Assembly (NCBI GenBank): GCA_013349695.1
Contig: DUZD01000004.1
Location: 1-32,022, forward strand
Direction: 5' to 3'
Origin: Rhodospirillaceae bacterium
GTDB taxonomy: Bacteria > Pseudomonadota > Alphaproteobacteria > Rhodospirillales > 2-02-FULL-58-16
DNA length: 32,022 nucleotides
Each line of letters begins with the position of its first letter. The first letter of the stretch is position 1. The notes under the pieces were generated by a model. It saw only the letters and a list, made by a program, of their open reading frames with translations, made no database searches and was not told where the DNA came from. Below are positions 1 through 10,882 of the stretch, one piece after another. A program made the position numbers and the translations under genes.

Positions 1-2061
1 GCCACAGGTCGAAGCGGTCGATGACCCTCTTGGCAGAGGGGCAGGGCCGCCGCACCGGTACGGTGCTGACGACCACGTTGGCGACGCGGCAAATCGTCGG
101 CCAAGGCGGCCGGATGGCCGACCAAGGCCACCGTCAGACCCCGCGTCCGGTAAATGCAGCCCAATCCGTCGCACGACAAGCGCCCGTCTCGGCTCAGCCC
201 GTGGCGCGGCCAAACCAGGGGCGAGTCCTCCCGCCCGGCCCGGCGGTGCCAGACCTGGCGGCTGAAACCGGCGGCCCGCATGGACGAAACGGCCAGGCCG
301 CCGTCCGCCGTGCGCACTGCCAGCAGCTTGCCGCGGCCATCGACGAGCACGTCCGGCGGCCGGATCAGCCCCAAGGTCATCAGTCCGGCGGCGACCCCCA
401 AGGCTCCCCACAATCGCCAGCGCCGCCGCCACAGGCACAACCACAGACCACCCAAGGCGATCAACACCAGTCCCCACGTCGGCATGGCCGGCAGCAGGGT
501 CACCGCGCCCGGCCAGCCGGAAACCGTCTCGGCGACTTGGACCACCACCTCTATGCCCCACCCCATCGGCTCTAGCGCCAGGGTTTCCAGGCCGAGCGGC
601 ATGAGAGCGAAGGCCGCCACCGACCACGGCATGATCCACAACGCCGTAACCGGCACGGCGATGACATTGGCGGCCAGGCCGTAAACCGCCAGGCGGTTGA
701 AGTGGTAGACCACGAACGACGCCGTCGCCATCTCGGCGATAACGGTGGTCAAGGCCACGCCGGCGACGTAAAGGAGCGCCGTTCGCGGCCATTTGGGCGG
801 CCCTTCGCCGCCGTAGCGGCGGCGGTCGCGGACCACCTCGTAGGCGGCGATGAGTGCGGTCACGGCGGCGAAGGAAAGCTGAAAACTGGCACCAAGCAGG
901 CTTTCCGGTGTCAACAAAAGGATGACGAAGGCGGCCCAGGCGACCAGGCGCATGGACAGTCCCCGGCGGTCGAAGAGCACCGCCAGCATCACCAGGCCGA
1001 TCATCAGGAAGGCCCGCTGGGTCGGCACCGTCGCCCCGGCCAACAGGGCGTAGGCGAAGGCGCCGACGATAGCGGCGGTGGCGGCCCATTTCTTGATCGG
1101 ATATCTGAGCGCCAACGGCGGCGCCAAGGCCAGGGCGCCGCGCAAGCCGACGAACAGGATCGCTGTCACCAGACCGACATGCAGGCCGGAAATAGCCAGC
1201 AGGTGGGCCAATCCGGCATCGCGGATGGCGGTCATGATCTTTGGCTCAATGGCCTTCCTGGTGCCGGCCATCAGCGCCGCGGCGATGGTTCCGGCCCGGC
1301 CGTCCAAGCCGGCCATGACACTATCGGCAATCCCCCGGCGCAACCTTTCCAGACCCAGCGACAATGAATCCAGGCCCCGCTCCCCACCCTTGGCGATCAG
1401 CTCCACCGGACCGAAGGCGAATCCGACGGCGCCCAGGCGGCGGAAATAGGACTGGCGCTGAAAATCGAAAGCGCCGGGGGCGGCGGGCGGTGGCGGCGAC
1501 GACAGTACGGCGCGCGCGCGGATCCAATCGCCGGCGGCGATAGCCGGCTGATGGCCCTGCAAACGCAAGCGGATCACGGCCGGTGTCCGTTGCGGACCGA
1601 GACGGGTGATGCGAAGGCGTTCCAGGCTGACCCGGCTGCCCTTGGGGGAATCTCTCCACGGCAACGATCCGCCCGGTGACGCTGGTCGGGCCCAGGCGTT
1701 TCGAAAGCATGGGCTCGGCGACGGCCGCCGTCCGCCATTGGGCGACGGTGAAGCCGGCGGTGGCGGCGCCGATCCCCAGCAGCGCCACCAGCACCACCGC
1801 GCGCCGCCGGCCAAGGCCGGCGCACGCCGCCACCGCCAAGGTTACCGCCGCTCCCAGCCACAGCGGCGGCTCCGCCGGCAAGGCGAAATAGACAGCGATG
1901 CCGGCGCCGAAAGCGACCGGCAGCCAAAGCACCCAACGCTCCCGCTCGACAGCCAGCGTTTCCGCCACCGCCTCGATGAGCCGGGGGATACCGCCACGGC
2001 CCATGGCGAAGCGCTTGTTCCGGAAAGGAGGTCGCGTCATCTCCGCACGCTTTTCCCGCAC
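1..2061 (-). pseudogene. comEC: ComEC/Rec2-family DNA internalization protein, 3' end beyond the window; two apparent +1 frameshifts in this sequence
   Basis: Manual minus-strand translation gives N-terminal TM region ([21 protein letters not shown]), then in a shifted frame ...SRVSLERLRITRLGPQRTPAVIRLRLQGHQPAIAAGDWIRARAVL...AHLLAISGLHVGLVTAILFVGLRGAL...GATVPTQRAFLMIGLVMLAVLFDRRGLSMRLVAWAA...SLLGASFQLSFAAV..., then in a third frame CRVANVVVSTVPVRRPCPSAKRVIDRFDLW. Frame changes at about 1644-1648 (GGGGG on +) and about 91-93 (AAA on +). Start codon uncertain (2061 or 2040). Confidence 0.88.
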
Positions 2062-2140
2062 CCGCGACCAGACTATGCTACATCCTTGGCGCCTGTCGCC
2101 GCGGCGCCCTTCATTGGGCTTAACTTTATCAGATCAGGTC

Positions 2141-3544
2141 ATGACCGTCGTTACCCGTTTCGCTCCTTCACCCACCGGCTTCCTTCACCTCGGCGGTGCC
2201 CGCACGGCTCTTTTCAACTGGCTTTTCGCCAGGCACCATGGCGGAAAGTTCCTTCTCCGCATCGAGGACACCGACCGGGCGCGATCCACGGACCGGGCCG
2301 TCGAGGCCATCCATGACGGTCTCCATTGGTTGGGGCTGGACTGGGACGGAGAGGCGGTCTCCCAGTTTTCCCGCCGCCACCGCCATGTGGCGGCGGCTGG
2401 GCGGCTGCTGGACGAGGACAAAGCCTACCGATGCTTTTGCACAACCGACGAGCTGGCGGAAATACGCGAAACCGCCCGTCGGCAAGGCCGTCCGCCGCGT
2501 TACGACGGCCGCTGTCGAGACCGCGATCGGGCGGAAACGCCGGAAGGGGGCGATCCGGTTATCCGTTTCAAGGCGCCGCAAAGCGGCAAAACCACCATCC
2601 GCGACATGGTCCAGGGCGAGGTCGAGGTCGCCAACGAAGAGCTTGACGACATGGTCCTCTTGCGCGCCGACGGCACTCCCACCTACATGCTGGCGGTCGT
2701 AGTCGACGACCACGAGATGGGGATCACCCATGTCATCCGCGGCGACGACCATCTGACCAACGCTTTCCGCCAAATACAAATTTTCCAGGCCCTCGGCTGG
2801 CCGCCGCCCGAATTCGCCCATATCCCGCTGATCCACGGCGCCGACGGCGCCAAACTGTCGAAACGGCACGGCGCCTTGGGGATCGAGGCCTACCGGGAAA
2901 TGGGCTTTCTTACCGAGTCCATGCGCAACTACCTTCTCCGTCTCGGCTGGGGCCATGGCGACGATGAAATCATCAGCACCGAAGACGCCATCCGATGGTT
3001 TGACATGGGCGGCGTCGGGCGTTCCCCTTCCCGCTTCGACATCGCCAAACTCACCAACCTCAATGGCCATTACCTGCGCAACGCCGACGACCGGAGACTA
3101 ACCAGCCTGATTTTGCCCGGCCTCGCCGAAAAACTGGGCGGAAAACTTGCCGAAGAGGCATCGAACAGGTTATTAAAAGGGATGTCCGGACTAAAGCATC
3201 GTGCGAAAACAATTGTAGAACTTATTGATAATTCCGAATTTTATGTAAAATCGCGCCCGTTGCCTATGAACGATAAGGCGGCCAAGTTCGTGCATGGGAA
3301 CGGCAAGGAAGTGTTGCACGGAATGCGCCGTGAATTGGCGGCGCTCGGCGGTTGGACGGCCGAGGCTTTGGAAGAGGCGGCGCGCCACTTCGCGGAGACG
3401 GCCGAAATCAAGCTCGGCGCCGTCGCCCAACCTCTGCGGGCGGCGTTGACGGGAGCCACCATTTCGCCAAGCGTTTTTGAAATCATGGCGGTTTTGGGCC
3501 GTCAGGAAACGCTGGGACGCCTGGATGACGTTTTAACCCGATGA
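2141..3544 (+). CDS. gltX: Glutamyl-tRNA synthetase
   Basis: ORF 1898..3544 trimmed to ATG at 2141: [50 protein letters not shown]-type motif KLSKRHG. Class I GluRS family. Confidence 0.96.
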   Translation: MTVVTRFAPSPTGFLHLGGARTALFNWLFARHHGGKFLLRIEDTDRARSTDRAVEAIHDGLHWLGLDWDGEAVSQFSRRHRHVAAAGRLLDEDKAYRCFCTTDELAEIRETARRQGRPPRYDGRCRDRDRAETPEGGDPVIRFKAPQSGKTTIRDMVQGEVEVANEELDDMVLLRADGTPTYMLAVVVDDHEMGITHVIRGDDHLTNAFRQIQIFQALGWPPPEFAHIPLIHGADGAKLSKRHGALGIEAYREMGFLTESMRNYLLRLGWGHGDDEIISTEDAIRWFDMGGVGRSPSRFDIAKLTNLNGHYLRNADDRRLTSLILPGLAEKLGGKLAEEASNRLLKGMSGLKHRAKTIVELIDNSEFYVKSRPLPMNDKAAKFVHGNGKEVLHGMRRELAALGGWTAEALEEAARHFAETAEIKLGAVAQPLRAALTGATISPSVFEIMAVLGRQETLGRLDDVLTR

Positions 3545-3645
3545 CGCCATGGCCCGTGAAACCCGGCCGCTTGGTGGCGCCTTCAATCAAGGACGGACCC
3601 GGCGCTTGACGGCGGACCGTCCATGAATTTCTGGGGAAGTTTTAT

Positions 3646-4980
3646 ATGAAGAACGCGGAACAACCGGTTAGCAAGCAAGCCACCGGCAAGGAAAGCTACT
3701 CCCTCGTCAACAACCAGACCGGGGAAAGCGTGGAGCTGCCGTTGATCAAGGGGACGACCGGCCCCGACGTCATGGACATCCGCAGCCTCTATGCGAAAAC
3801 GGGGTGTTTCACATACGATCCCGGCTTCACCTCGACGGCCAGTTGCGACTCCAAAATCACCTTCATCGACGGCGATGAAGGCATCCTGCTCTACCGCGGC
3901 TACCCCATCGACCAACTGGCCGAACATTCCAACTTCCTGGAAGTCTGCTATCTCTTGCTTTCCGGGGACCTTCCGACGCAGGAGCAAAGGCACAAGTTCC
4001 GCCACGACATCACCCGCCACACCATGCTCCACGAGCAGGTGATGTTTTTCTTCCGCGGATTCCGCCGCGATTCCCACCCAATGGCGATCATGTGCGGCAT
4101 TGCCGGGGCACTCGCCGCTTTTTACCACGACAGCACCGACATCAAAGATCCCCGGCACCGGGCGGTGGCTTCCAGCCGGCTGATCGCCAAGATGCCGACC
4201 ATCGCCGCCCTGGCCTACAAATATTCCATCGGCCAGCCATTCGTGTCTCCCCGCAACGACCTCAAATACGCGGAAAATTTCCTTCACATGATGTTCGCCA
4301 CCCCTTGCGAGGATTACAAGGTCAATCCGGTTCTGGCGCGGGCCATGGACCGCATCCTGATCTTGCACGCCGATCATGAACAGAACGCTTCGACCTCGAC
4401 GGTCCGCCTGGCCGGCTCCAGCGGCGCCAATCCCTTCGCCTGCATCGCCGCCGGCATCGCCTCCCTTTGGGGCCCCGCCCACGGCGGCGCCAACGAGGCG
4501 GTTCTGAACATGCTTCAAGAGATCGGCGGCAAGGAACGGATTCCCGAATTCATCAAGCGGGCCAAGGACAAGAACGATCCTTTCCGGCTCATGGGATTTG
4601 GCCACCGCGTCTACAAGAACTACGACCCCAGGGCCAGGGTCATCCAACGAACCTGCCACGAGGTTCTGGACGAATTGGGGGCGAAGGAAGAGCCGCTCCT
4701 CGATCTGGCCATAGAATTGGAGCATATCGCCCTGGAGGACGAGTATTTCATCAAAAAGAAGCTCTATCCCAACGTCGATTTCTATTCCGGCATCATTTTC
4801 CGCGCCATGGGCATCCCGACCACCATGTTCACGGTTCTTTTCGCGGTCGCCAGGACCGTCGGCTGGGTCGCCCAATGGAACGAAATGATCGAGGATCCCG
4901 TGCAGAAGATCGGCCGTCCGCGGCAGCTTTACCACGGCCAAACTTTTCGTGGTTTCACGCCGATCCATAAACGCAAGTAA
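3646..4980 (+). CDS. gltA: Citrate synthase (type II)
   Basis: 444 aa: ...[54 protein letters not shown]..., [32 protein letters not shown]. Confidence 0.97.
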   Translation: MKNAEQPVSKQATGKESYSLVNNQTGESVELPLIKGTTGPDVMDIRSLYAKTGCFTYDPGFTSTASCDSKITFIDGDEGILLYRGYPIDQLAEHSNFLEVCYLLLSGDLPTQEQRHKFRHDITRHTMLHEQVMFFFRGFRRDSHPMAIMCGIAGALAAFYHDSTDIKDPRHRAVASSRLIAKMPTIAALAYKYSIGQPFVSPRNDLKYAENFLHMMFATPCEDYKVNPVLARAMDRILILHADHEQNASTSTVRLAGSSGANPFACIAAGIASLWGPAHGGANEAVLNMLQEIGGKERIPEFIKRAKDKNDPFRLMGFGHRVYKNYDPRARVIQRTCHEVLDELGAKEEPLLDLAIELEHIALEDEYFIKKKLYPNVDFYSGIIFRAMGIPTTMFTVLFAVARTVGWVAQWNEMIEDPVQKIGRPRQLYHGQTFRGFTPIHKRK

Positions 4981-4997
4981 AGCGGAAAAACGGGATC

Positions 4998-5429
4998 TCA
5001 GGCCCGTTCGATCAATTCGATCCTATAGCCGTCGGGGTCCTCGATGAAGGCGATGACCGTGCCGCCGTGTTTCATCGGACCCGGCGGACGGGGAATGCTC
5101 ACCCCTTCCGCCCGTAGCCGCCGGCAAGTCTCGCCGATGTCGGCAACGCCGATGGCGAAGTGCCCGAAACCGTTGCCAAGGTCGTAATCTTGCTCCTGGT
5201 CCCAGTTGTGGGTTAGTTCGATCACCGCGTGATCGGTCTCCTCGCCATAACCGACGAACGCCAGGGTGAACTTTCCGCCCGGAAAGTCCTTGCGGCGTAC
5301 CATCTTCATGCCCAGCAAACGGGTATAGAAATCCAAGGACTTGTCGAGGTCGCGGACGCGGATCATGGTGTGCAAAAGGCGCAATCCGGCCGTCTCGATC
5401 GCCGCCGCCCCGGTGGTCGCCGCGGTCAT
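4998..5429 (-). CDS. gloA: Lactoylglutathione lyase-like VOC protein (glyoxalase I)
   Basis: 143 aa: LLHTMIRVRDLDKSLDFYTRLLGMKMVRRKDFPGGKFTLAFVGYG...ELTHNWDQ...GFGHFAIGVADI...FIEDPDGYRIELIE; typical GloA pattern. Confidence 0.9.
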   Translation of the reverse strand: MTAATTGAAAIETAGLRLLHTMIRVRDLDKSLDFYTRLLGMKMVRRKDFPGGKFTLAFVGYGEETDHAVIELTHNWDQEQDYDLGNGFGHFAIGVADIGETCRRLRAEGVSIPRPPGPMKHGGTVIAFIEDPDGYRIELIERA

Positions 5430-5595
5430 GATTTCACTCCCATCGGACGCGCCTTCGCCAGGCCTTGTCTTCGCCGGCTAAAAAGTTTACCCCGTAAACG
5501 GCGCCAAGCCAAGTCCCGGTGGCCCGAGGGGGCGGGCGTGGGCTGGCGGCGCCAAGGCCGTTGCGCGCGGGCGCGGGAGTGGATCGGGGACTAAG

Positions 5596-6588
5596 GTGGA
5601 CAGGATCAGGACAGGGGTCATCGGACTCGGCCATTTCGGACGCTTCCATGTCGACAAATACGCCAACCTCGAACGTTCGGAACTCATCGCCGTCTGCGAC
5701 ACCGACCCGGACCTGGCCGGCGAAGTCGCGGCCAAGCACGGGGTCGGGGCGGTCTCCGACTATCGCGACTTGTTCGGCCAGGTCGATGCGGTCAGCGTCG
5801 TGGTGCCGACCAAGGCCCACCACGAGGTCGCCAAGGCTTTCCTGGAAAACGGCGTGCACGTGCTCGTCGAGAAACCGATTACCGACGACTTGGCGGCCGC
5901 CGACGAGCTGATCGGCATCGCCAGCGGCCAATACGGCCCGATCCTTCAGGTTGGCCATCTGGAACGTTTTTCCTCGGCGGAACAGGTCATGCGGAAAGTG
6001 ATCACCCGGCCGCTATTCATAGAGTCGTACCGCATCGCGCCGTTCCAGCCGCGCGGAACCGACGTCAGCGTCATCCTTGACCTGATGATCCACGACATCG
6101 ACTTGATCCTCAGCCTCGTCAAGGCGCCGGCGGAATCGGTCGACGCCGTCGGGTTGCCGGTGCTCTCCGGAAGTGAAGATATCGCCAATACCCGCATTCG
6201 CTTCACCAACGGCTGCGCCGCCAACATCACCGCCAGCCGCGTCAGCGGTAAAAACGAACGCAAGATGCGGATCTTCCAGCCGGACTCCTACATTTCCGTC
6301 GATTTCCTGAATCGCAAACTGCTCGTCGCCCAAAAAGGCGACGGCGAACTGTTCCCCGGCATGCCAAACTTCCGCATCGACGAACAGGAATACGTGGAAT
6401 GCGACAAACTCGAACGCCAGATCGATGCCTTCCTCGACGCCATCGCCAATAAAACGCCGCCCGTGGTTAGCGGCGAGGACGGCCGCCGGGCGGTCGAGAC
6501 CGCATTGATGATCACCGAAAGCCTGCGGCGCCACCAGGAGTTTGTGCGCGAGCGCTCCGGCGATGCGGTGCTCGCCGCGTTCCGCTAG
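5596..6588 (+). CDS. Gfo/Idh/MocA family oxidoreductase (candidate UDP-GlcNAc 3-dehydrogenase, GnnA-like)
   Basis: 330 aa: MDRIRTGVIGLGHFGRFHVDKYANLERSELIAVCDTDPDLAGEVAAKHGV...VDAVSVVVPTKAHHEVAKAFLENGVHVLVEKPI; N-terminal Rossmann motif and EKP motif. GnnA role is inferred from lipid A gene neighbourhood only. Confidence 0.9.
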   Translation: MDRIRTGVIGLGHFGRFHVDKYANLERSELIAVCDTDPDLAGEVAAKHGVGAVSDYRDLFGQVDAVSVVVPTKAHHEVAKAFLENGVHVLVEKPITDDLAAADELIGIASGQYGPILQVGHLERFSSAEQVMRKVITRPLFIESYRIAPFQPRGTDVSVILDLMIHDIDLILSLVKAPAESVDAVGLPVLSGSEDIANTRIRFTNGCAANITASRVSGKNERKMRIFQPDSYISVDFLNRKLLVAQKGDGELFPGMPNFRIDEQEYVECDKLERQIDAFLDAIANKTPPVVSGEDGRRAVETALMITESLRRHQEFVRERSGDAVLAAFR

Positions 6589-6591
6589 AGA

Positions 6592-7746
6592 TTACGTGAT
6601 CATCGACAGGACGATTTCGGCGGCCTTTTCGGAAGGCGGCGGCCCGCCAAGGCCGAGCCTTTGCAGGACCTCATCGAAGGCGTCTCTTTGCGCCCGCCGG
6701 GCCGCGTCGTCCGCAAAGATCCCGGCTAGCGCCGCCGCCAGTTTCTCGGGTCTGCAATTCTCCTGAAGAAATTCCGGCAACGCCTGGCGATCCAGGATCA
6801 GGTTGACCAGGTTGATGTAACGGACCCGGATCAAGCGCCGCGCCAGCAAGGCCGTCAGCGGGTTCGCCTTGTAAGCGATCACCGTCGGGGTCTTGGCCAC
6901 GGCCAGTTCGAGCGTCACCGAGCCGGAAGCGGCAAGGGCCGCGTCGGCGGCGGCGAAGGCATCGAGCTTGTCGGCTTGACCGCGCGTGATCAAGGGGGTC
7001 GGCGTCCACCCGGCGGCGGCGGCCGCCACCTGCTCTGCCACCCCCTCGACGGTCGGCACAACGGCCCTCAAGTCCGGCAGATTCTTTCGCAGCAATGCCA
7101 GCGTTTCACCGAAAACGGGAAGCAGGCGGGCTGTTTCGTTGCCGCGGCTGCCGGGAAGCACGCAGATCAGCGGAGCCTCGGCGGGAATGCCGTGGCGGCG
7201 GCGAAAAGCCTGGCCGTCACCGCTCTCGGCGCCGGTTTCCACGACTGGATGGCCAACGAAGGCGCTGGACAGGCCGACGGCCTCGAAATAGGGCGCTTCA
7301 AAGGGCAGCAGGACAATCAGGCGGTCGAACAGTTCCGCCGCCACCTTGGCCTTGCCGGGCCGCCACGCCCAAACCTGCGGCGCAACGTAGTGAATGAGGG
7401 GAATCCCCTGCCCTTTCAGGCGCTTGGCGACGGGGAAACAGAAATCCGGGGCATCGATGCTGACCACCGCCGACGGGCGCCGGGCCTTGATATCAGCGAC
7501 TGTTTGCCGCAACCGGCGCAGCAGCTTCGGCACTCTTGGCAGGACCTCGGCAAGGCCCATGACAGAGAGGTCGCTCATCGGAAACAGGCTGTCCAGCCCC
7601 TCCGCCTTCATCCGCGGCCCGCCGACGCCGGCAAAGGCTATCCGGCCCGCGCTCTGGGTTTTGAGCGCCGCCATCAGCCGCGATCCCAGCGCATCCCCCG
7701 AATGCTCGCCGGCAATCAGAAACAGGCGCGTCTGTGCCTCCTTCAA
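6592..7746 (-). CDS. lpxB: Lipid-A-disaccharide synthase
   Basis: 384 aa: RLFLIAGEHSGDALGSRLMAALK...GVGGPRMKAEGLDSLFPMSDLSVMGLAEVLPR...IDAPDFCFPVAKRLK...HYVAPQVWAWRPGK; LpxB family. Confidence 0.96.
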   Translation of the reverse strand: MKEAQTRLFLIAGEHSGDALGSRLMAALKTQSAGRIAFAGVGGPRMKAEGLDSLFPMSDLSVMGLAEVLPRVPKLLRRLRQTVADIKARRPSAVVSIDAPDFCFPVAKRLKGQGIPLIHYVAPQVWAWRPGKAKVAAELFDRLIVLLPFEAPYFEAVGLSSAFVGHPVVETGAESGDGQAFRRRHGIPAEAPLICVLPGSRGNETARLLPVFGETLALLRKNLPDLRAVVPTVEGVAEQVAAAAAGWTPTPLITRGQADKLDAFAAADAALAASGSVTLELAVAKTPTVIAYKANPLTALLARRLIRVRYINLVNLILDRQALPEFLQENCRPEKLAAALAGIFADDAARRAQRDAFDEVLQRLGLGGPPPSEKAAEIVLSMIT

Positions 7747-8597
7747 TTTTCCTCCGCTAGGGGAACGCCGATCACGAACAAGCCCGCCGCGTCGGCGGCC
7801 TCGATGACCGCCTCGCGATCAATCACCAGCGTGCCGCCGGCTTCTATGGCGATGCCGGCGAGGCCGGCCCCGGTCACCGTATCGACCGTGGAAACCCCGA
7901 TGGTGGGCAGATCGGCGCGGCTTTCCTGTCCCGGCTTCTTGACCTTGACGAGAACGCCGCCGCGCCGCTGTATTGCCTCTTTTCCCTGTCGACACCGGGT
8001 GATCCGTGCCAGCATGGCGTCGGTTCCATCCGCCCCCTCGACGGCGATGATCCGGCCTTGCTCGGCCACCGCCGCTTGCCCGACATCCTTGCCGCCGATC
8101 TCGCGCGCCGCCCTGATACCCTGCTCGATGTCCTTCAAAGCCTGTTCGTCCGGGGCGTGAGCACCGTAAACACCTGTCGCCGCCAGCACGTCGGGAAGCA
8201 CGGATTCGGCGCCGACAACGCGGAAACCCTCATCCCTTTCAAGGACTCCGACCAAAGCCGACAATAAACCGTCGTCACCGATCATGGCGGTGGCGTGGGT
8301 GGCGAAAAATCGGGCAACCCATGCGTCCGGCCGCAAGGTGCTCATCTTGGGCCGGCGGATGCCACCCGCCAGGACGAGTTCCTTGACCCCGGCATCCCGA
8401 AAATGTTTGACCGCCTGGCCGCCGGCGCCAAGCCGCACCCAGGCATGGGGGATGTCCTTGCCGGTGACGGTTTCCGGTAGCGTCTGATCCTTGAACGCGA
8501 CAACGAAAAATGGGCGCCCGGTTTGCTTGCAGGCCTCAATGATCCGTCCCGGAAGCTCGCCGTTTCCGGCGATGATACCGAGTTTAGGCGGCATCAT
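7743..8597 (-). CDS. lpxI: UDP-2,3-diacylglucosamine pyrophosphatase LpxI (former DUF1009)
   Basis: 284 aa: [32 protein letters not shown]...ELVLAGGIRRPKMSTLRPD...GDDGLLSALVGVLERDEGFRVVGAESVLPDVLA; 4-nt overlap with lpxB and 14-nt overlap with lpxA. Confidence 0.94.
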   Translation of the reverse strand: MMPPKLGIIAGNGELPGRIIEACKQTGRPFFVVAFKDQTLPETVTGKDIPHAWVRLGAGGQAVKHFRDAGVKELVLAGGIRRPKMSTLRPDAWVARFFATHATAMIGDDGLLSALVGVLERDEGFRVVGAESVLPDVLAATGVYGAHAPDEQALKDIEQGIRAAREIGGKDVGQAAVAEQGRIIAVEGADGTDAMLARITRCRQGKEAIQRRGGVLVKVKKPGQESRADLPTIGVSTVDTVTGAGLAGIAIEAGGTLVIDREAVIEAADAAGLFVIGVPLAEEN

Positions 8598-9393
8598 CCA
8601 AACCGGGCTTGCAAATGGCGCGCGAGGAATCGGCGCGGATGAAATCGACGATCTCCATCACCGGTTCGTTGTCGTGCATCAGTTCGGCGACGTCGTCCAG
8701 ACGTTCGGCCATGGTGCCTTCCGGCGCGAACAGAAGGCGGTAAGCGTTGCGCAAGACGTGGATGATTTCGCGGGAAAAGCCTCGACGCTTGAGGCCGATG
8801 ACGTTCAGCCCCTGCAGGCGGGCGCGGTTGCCGATGACCGAGCCGTAGGGAATGACATCGTGCTCCACGCCTGTCATGCCGCCAACCATGGAATGGCGGC
8901 CGATCCGCGCGAACTGGTGAACCGCCGCAAGACCGCCGACAATGGCCCATTCGCCGACGGCTACATGGCCGCCCAGGGTCGCGTTGTTGACCATGATCGC
9001 GTGATCGCCGATGCGGCAATCGTGGGCGACGTGAGCGCCGACCATAAAAAGGCAGTTGTTGCCGACGCGGGTCAGCATGCTGCCCCCCTCGGTTCCCGGA
9101 TGCATGGTGACGTGTTCGCGGATGATGTTGTTGCAGCCGATCTCCAGGCGCGAGGGCTCGCCTTTGTATTTCATGTCCTGGGGCTGGTGGCCGATGGAGG
9201 CGAACGGAAAGACCTTGGTATTGGCGCCGATGGCCGTGCGGCCGTTGACCACCGCGTGCGACATGAGGGTGACGCCGTCGTCCAAGACGACCTCGGGACC
9301 GACAATGCAATAAGGGCCGATGCCGACGTTGGCACCGATCCCGGCTCCGCCCTCGATGATGGCCGTGGGGTGGATTTTCGCCATCTCATTCAT
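8584..9393 (-). CDS. lpxA: Acyl-ACP--UDP-N-acetylglucosamine O-acyltransferase
   Basis: 269 aa: hexapeptide repeats; [29 protein letters not shown]..., [61 protein letters not shown]. Confidence 0.95.
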   Translation of the reverse strand: MNEMAKIHPTAIIEGGAGIGANVGIGPYCIVGPEVVLDDGVTLMSHAVVNGRTAIGANTKVFPFASIGHQPQDMKYKGEPSRLEIGCNNIIREHVTMHPGTEGGSMLTRVGNNCLFMVGAHVAHDCRIGDHAIMVNNATLGGHVAVGEWAIVGGLAAVHQFARIGRHSMVGGMTGVEHDVIPYGSVIGNRARLQGLNVIGLKRRGFSREIIHVLRNAYRLLFAPEGTMAERLDDVAELMHDNEPVMEIVDFIRADSSRAICKPGLDDAA

Positions 9394-9853
9394 CGATGAT
9401 CATGGCGGCAAATATGGCATCGGCCATGCGGATACCATCGACCTTGGCCTCGCCCTTGAATTTCCATACACTGCCACGTTGGCGGATTTTTTCCACGCTG
9501 ACATGCAAGGTGTCGCCCGGCGTTACGGGCTTGCGAAAGCGCGCCTGATCCACCGACATGAAATAGACCAGGGTGCCTTCGGCGCTTTTGCCCAGGGTCT
9601 CCATCACCAAAACCGCCGACGTCTGCGCCATGGCCTCGATGATCAGGACGCCCGGCATGATGGGCTGGGACGGAAAATGACCCTGGAAAAAGGCCTCGTT
9701 GATGGAAACGTTTTTGACGCCGACGGCGCGGGTGTCGGCGACCAGGCCGATCACCCTGTCAATCATCAGGAAAGGATAGCGATGCGGGATCTTTTCCTTG
9801 ATCTGGTTGATGTCGAGGGTTTTTCCCAGCGTCGATGGTGAGTTTTCGTCCAT
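9386..9853 (-). CDS. fabZ: 3-hydroxyacyl-ACP dehydratase
   Basis: 155 aa: [20 protein letters not shown]...[32 protein letters not shown]; FabZ catalytic motif. Confidence 0.97.
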   Translation of the reverse strand: MDENSPSTLGKTLDINQIKEKIPHRYPFLMIDRVIGLVADTRAVGVKNVSINEAFFQGHFPSQPIMPGVLIIEAMAQTSAVLVMETLGKSAEGTLVYFMSVDQARFRKPVTPGDTLHVSVEKIRQRGSVWKFKGEAKVDGIRMADAIFAAMIIDE

Positions 9854-9856
9854 CGT

Positions 9857-10879
9857 CTATCCGCCTTGTTTCTTGATCATGCGTTTGATGGCGGCAACGC
9901 TCCTCATCCACTCGCGCATGGGAACCGCCGGAAAGCCGCCGACGGTTGTCCCGGCGTCGATGTCACGCATGACGCCGCCCTGGGCGGCGACACGAGCCCC
10001 GTCACCGACGCGCAAATGCCCCGCCAAGCCGGCTTGGCCGCCCAGCATGACGGAATCCCCGAGTATAGTGCTGCCGGATATCCCGACCTGCGAGACGATC
10101 ATGCAATTCCGTCCAAGCCGCACGTTATGGCCAATCTGCACCAAATTATCAATCTTGCAGCCGTCGCCGATCACGGTATCGGATGCGGCGCCGCGATCTA
10201 TGGTGGTGTTGGCGCCGATCTCGACGTCATCGCCGATGCGTACGCGGCCAAGCTGCGGCACCTTGATATGTTGTTTCTCGCCAAGGGCAAAGCCGAAACC
10301 GTCCTGCCCGATACGGACGCCGGGATGGATGATGACGCGGCTGCCGGCGATCAGATAGGACAGAGTAACCAAAGGGCCAATCCGGCAGTCGTCGCCCAGA
10401 ACCACCCCGCCGCCGATGACGGTGTTGGCGCCGATACGGCAGCGGCGGCCGATCTCGGCGCCGGCTCCGATCACCACGCCCGTTTCAATCCGGCAGCCCT
10501 CGCCGATCGCCGCCCGGTCGGAGACGCAAACCGTCGGAGCGGTGGCTGGCTCCGGCGCCGGCTCCGGATAAAAGGCCTCGGCGACGCGAGCAAAGCCGTG
10601 GTGGGGCTCCTTTGTCAGCAACAAAGTCATATGCGAAGGCGCTTTAGAGGCCAAACCGGGATCGACGAGGCAAACGCCGGCCCGGCTTTCCGTGAAGAGA
10701 GAAAGATGGAGCTTGTTGTCGAGAAAGCCGATCTCGCCGGGCCCCGCCGCATCCAAAGAAGCAACATCGGATATCACGATCTCTGGATCCGCGCCCTTGC
10801 CGAGCTCCGCGCGGGAAATTTCCGCCACTTCTTGCAAGCTGAAAGGCCCAGCTACGGAAAAAAAGCGCGGATCGGGCAT
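9857..10879 (-). CDS. lpxD: UDP-3-O-(3-hydroxyacyl)glucosamine N-acyltransferase
   Basis: 340 aa: N-terminal LpxD domain and hexapeptide repeats ([51 protein letters not shown]). Confidence 0.96.
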   Translation of the reverse strand: MPDPRFFSVAGPFSLQEVAEISRAELGKGADPEIVISDVASLDAAGPGEIGFLDNKLHLSLFTESRAGVCLVDPGLASKAPSHMTLLLTKEPHHGFARVAEAFYPEPAPEPATAPTVCVSDRAAIGEGCRIETGVVIGAGAEIGRRCRIGANTVIGGGVVLGDDCRIGPLVTLSYLIAGSRVIIHPGVRIGQDGFGFALGEKQHIKVPQLGRVRIGDDVEIGANTTIDRGAASDTVIGDGCKIDNLVQIGHNVRLGRNCMIVSQVGISGSTILGDSVMLGGQAGLAGHLRVGDGARVAAQGGVMRDIDAGTTVGGFPAVPMREWMRSVAAIKRMIKKQGG

Positions 10880-10882
10880 GAC

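Noticed and set aside
2168-3070. 300-aa minus-strand ORF opposite gltX
   Set aside because: Antisense to GluRS with full catalytic motifs; no domain signature.
3585-3640. GGACGG...CCGTCC inverted repeat between gltX and gltA as a terminator
   Set aside because: Short stem with long loop and no T-tract; insufficient support.
3583-4968. 461-aa minus-strand ORF opposite gltA
   Set aside because: Fully antisense to a clear citrate synthase; composition typical of high-GC shadow ORFs and no recognizable domain.
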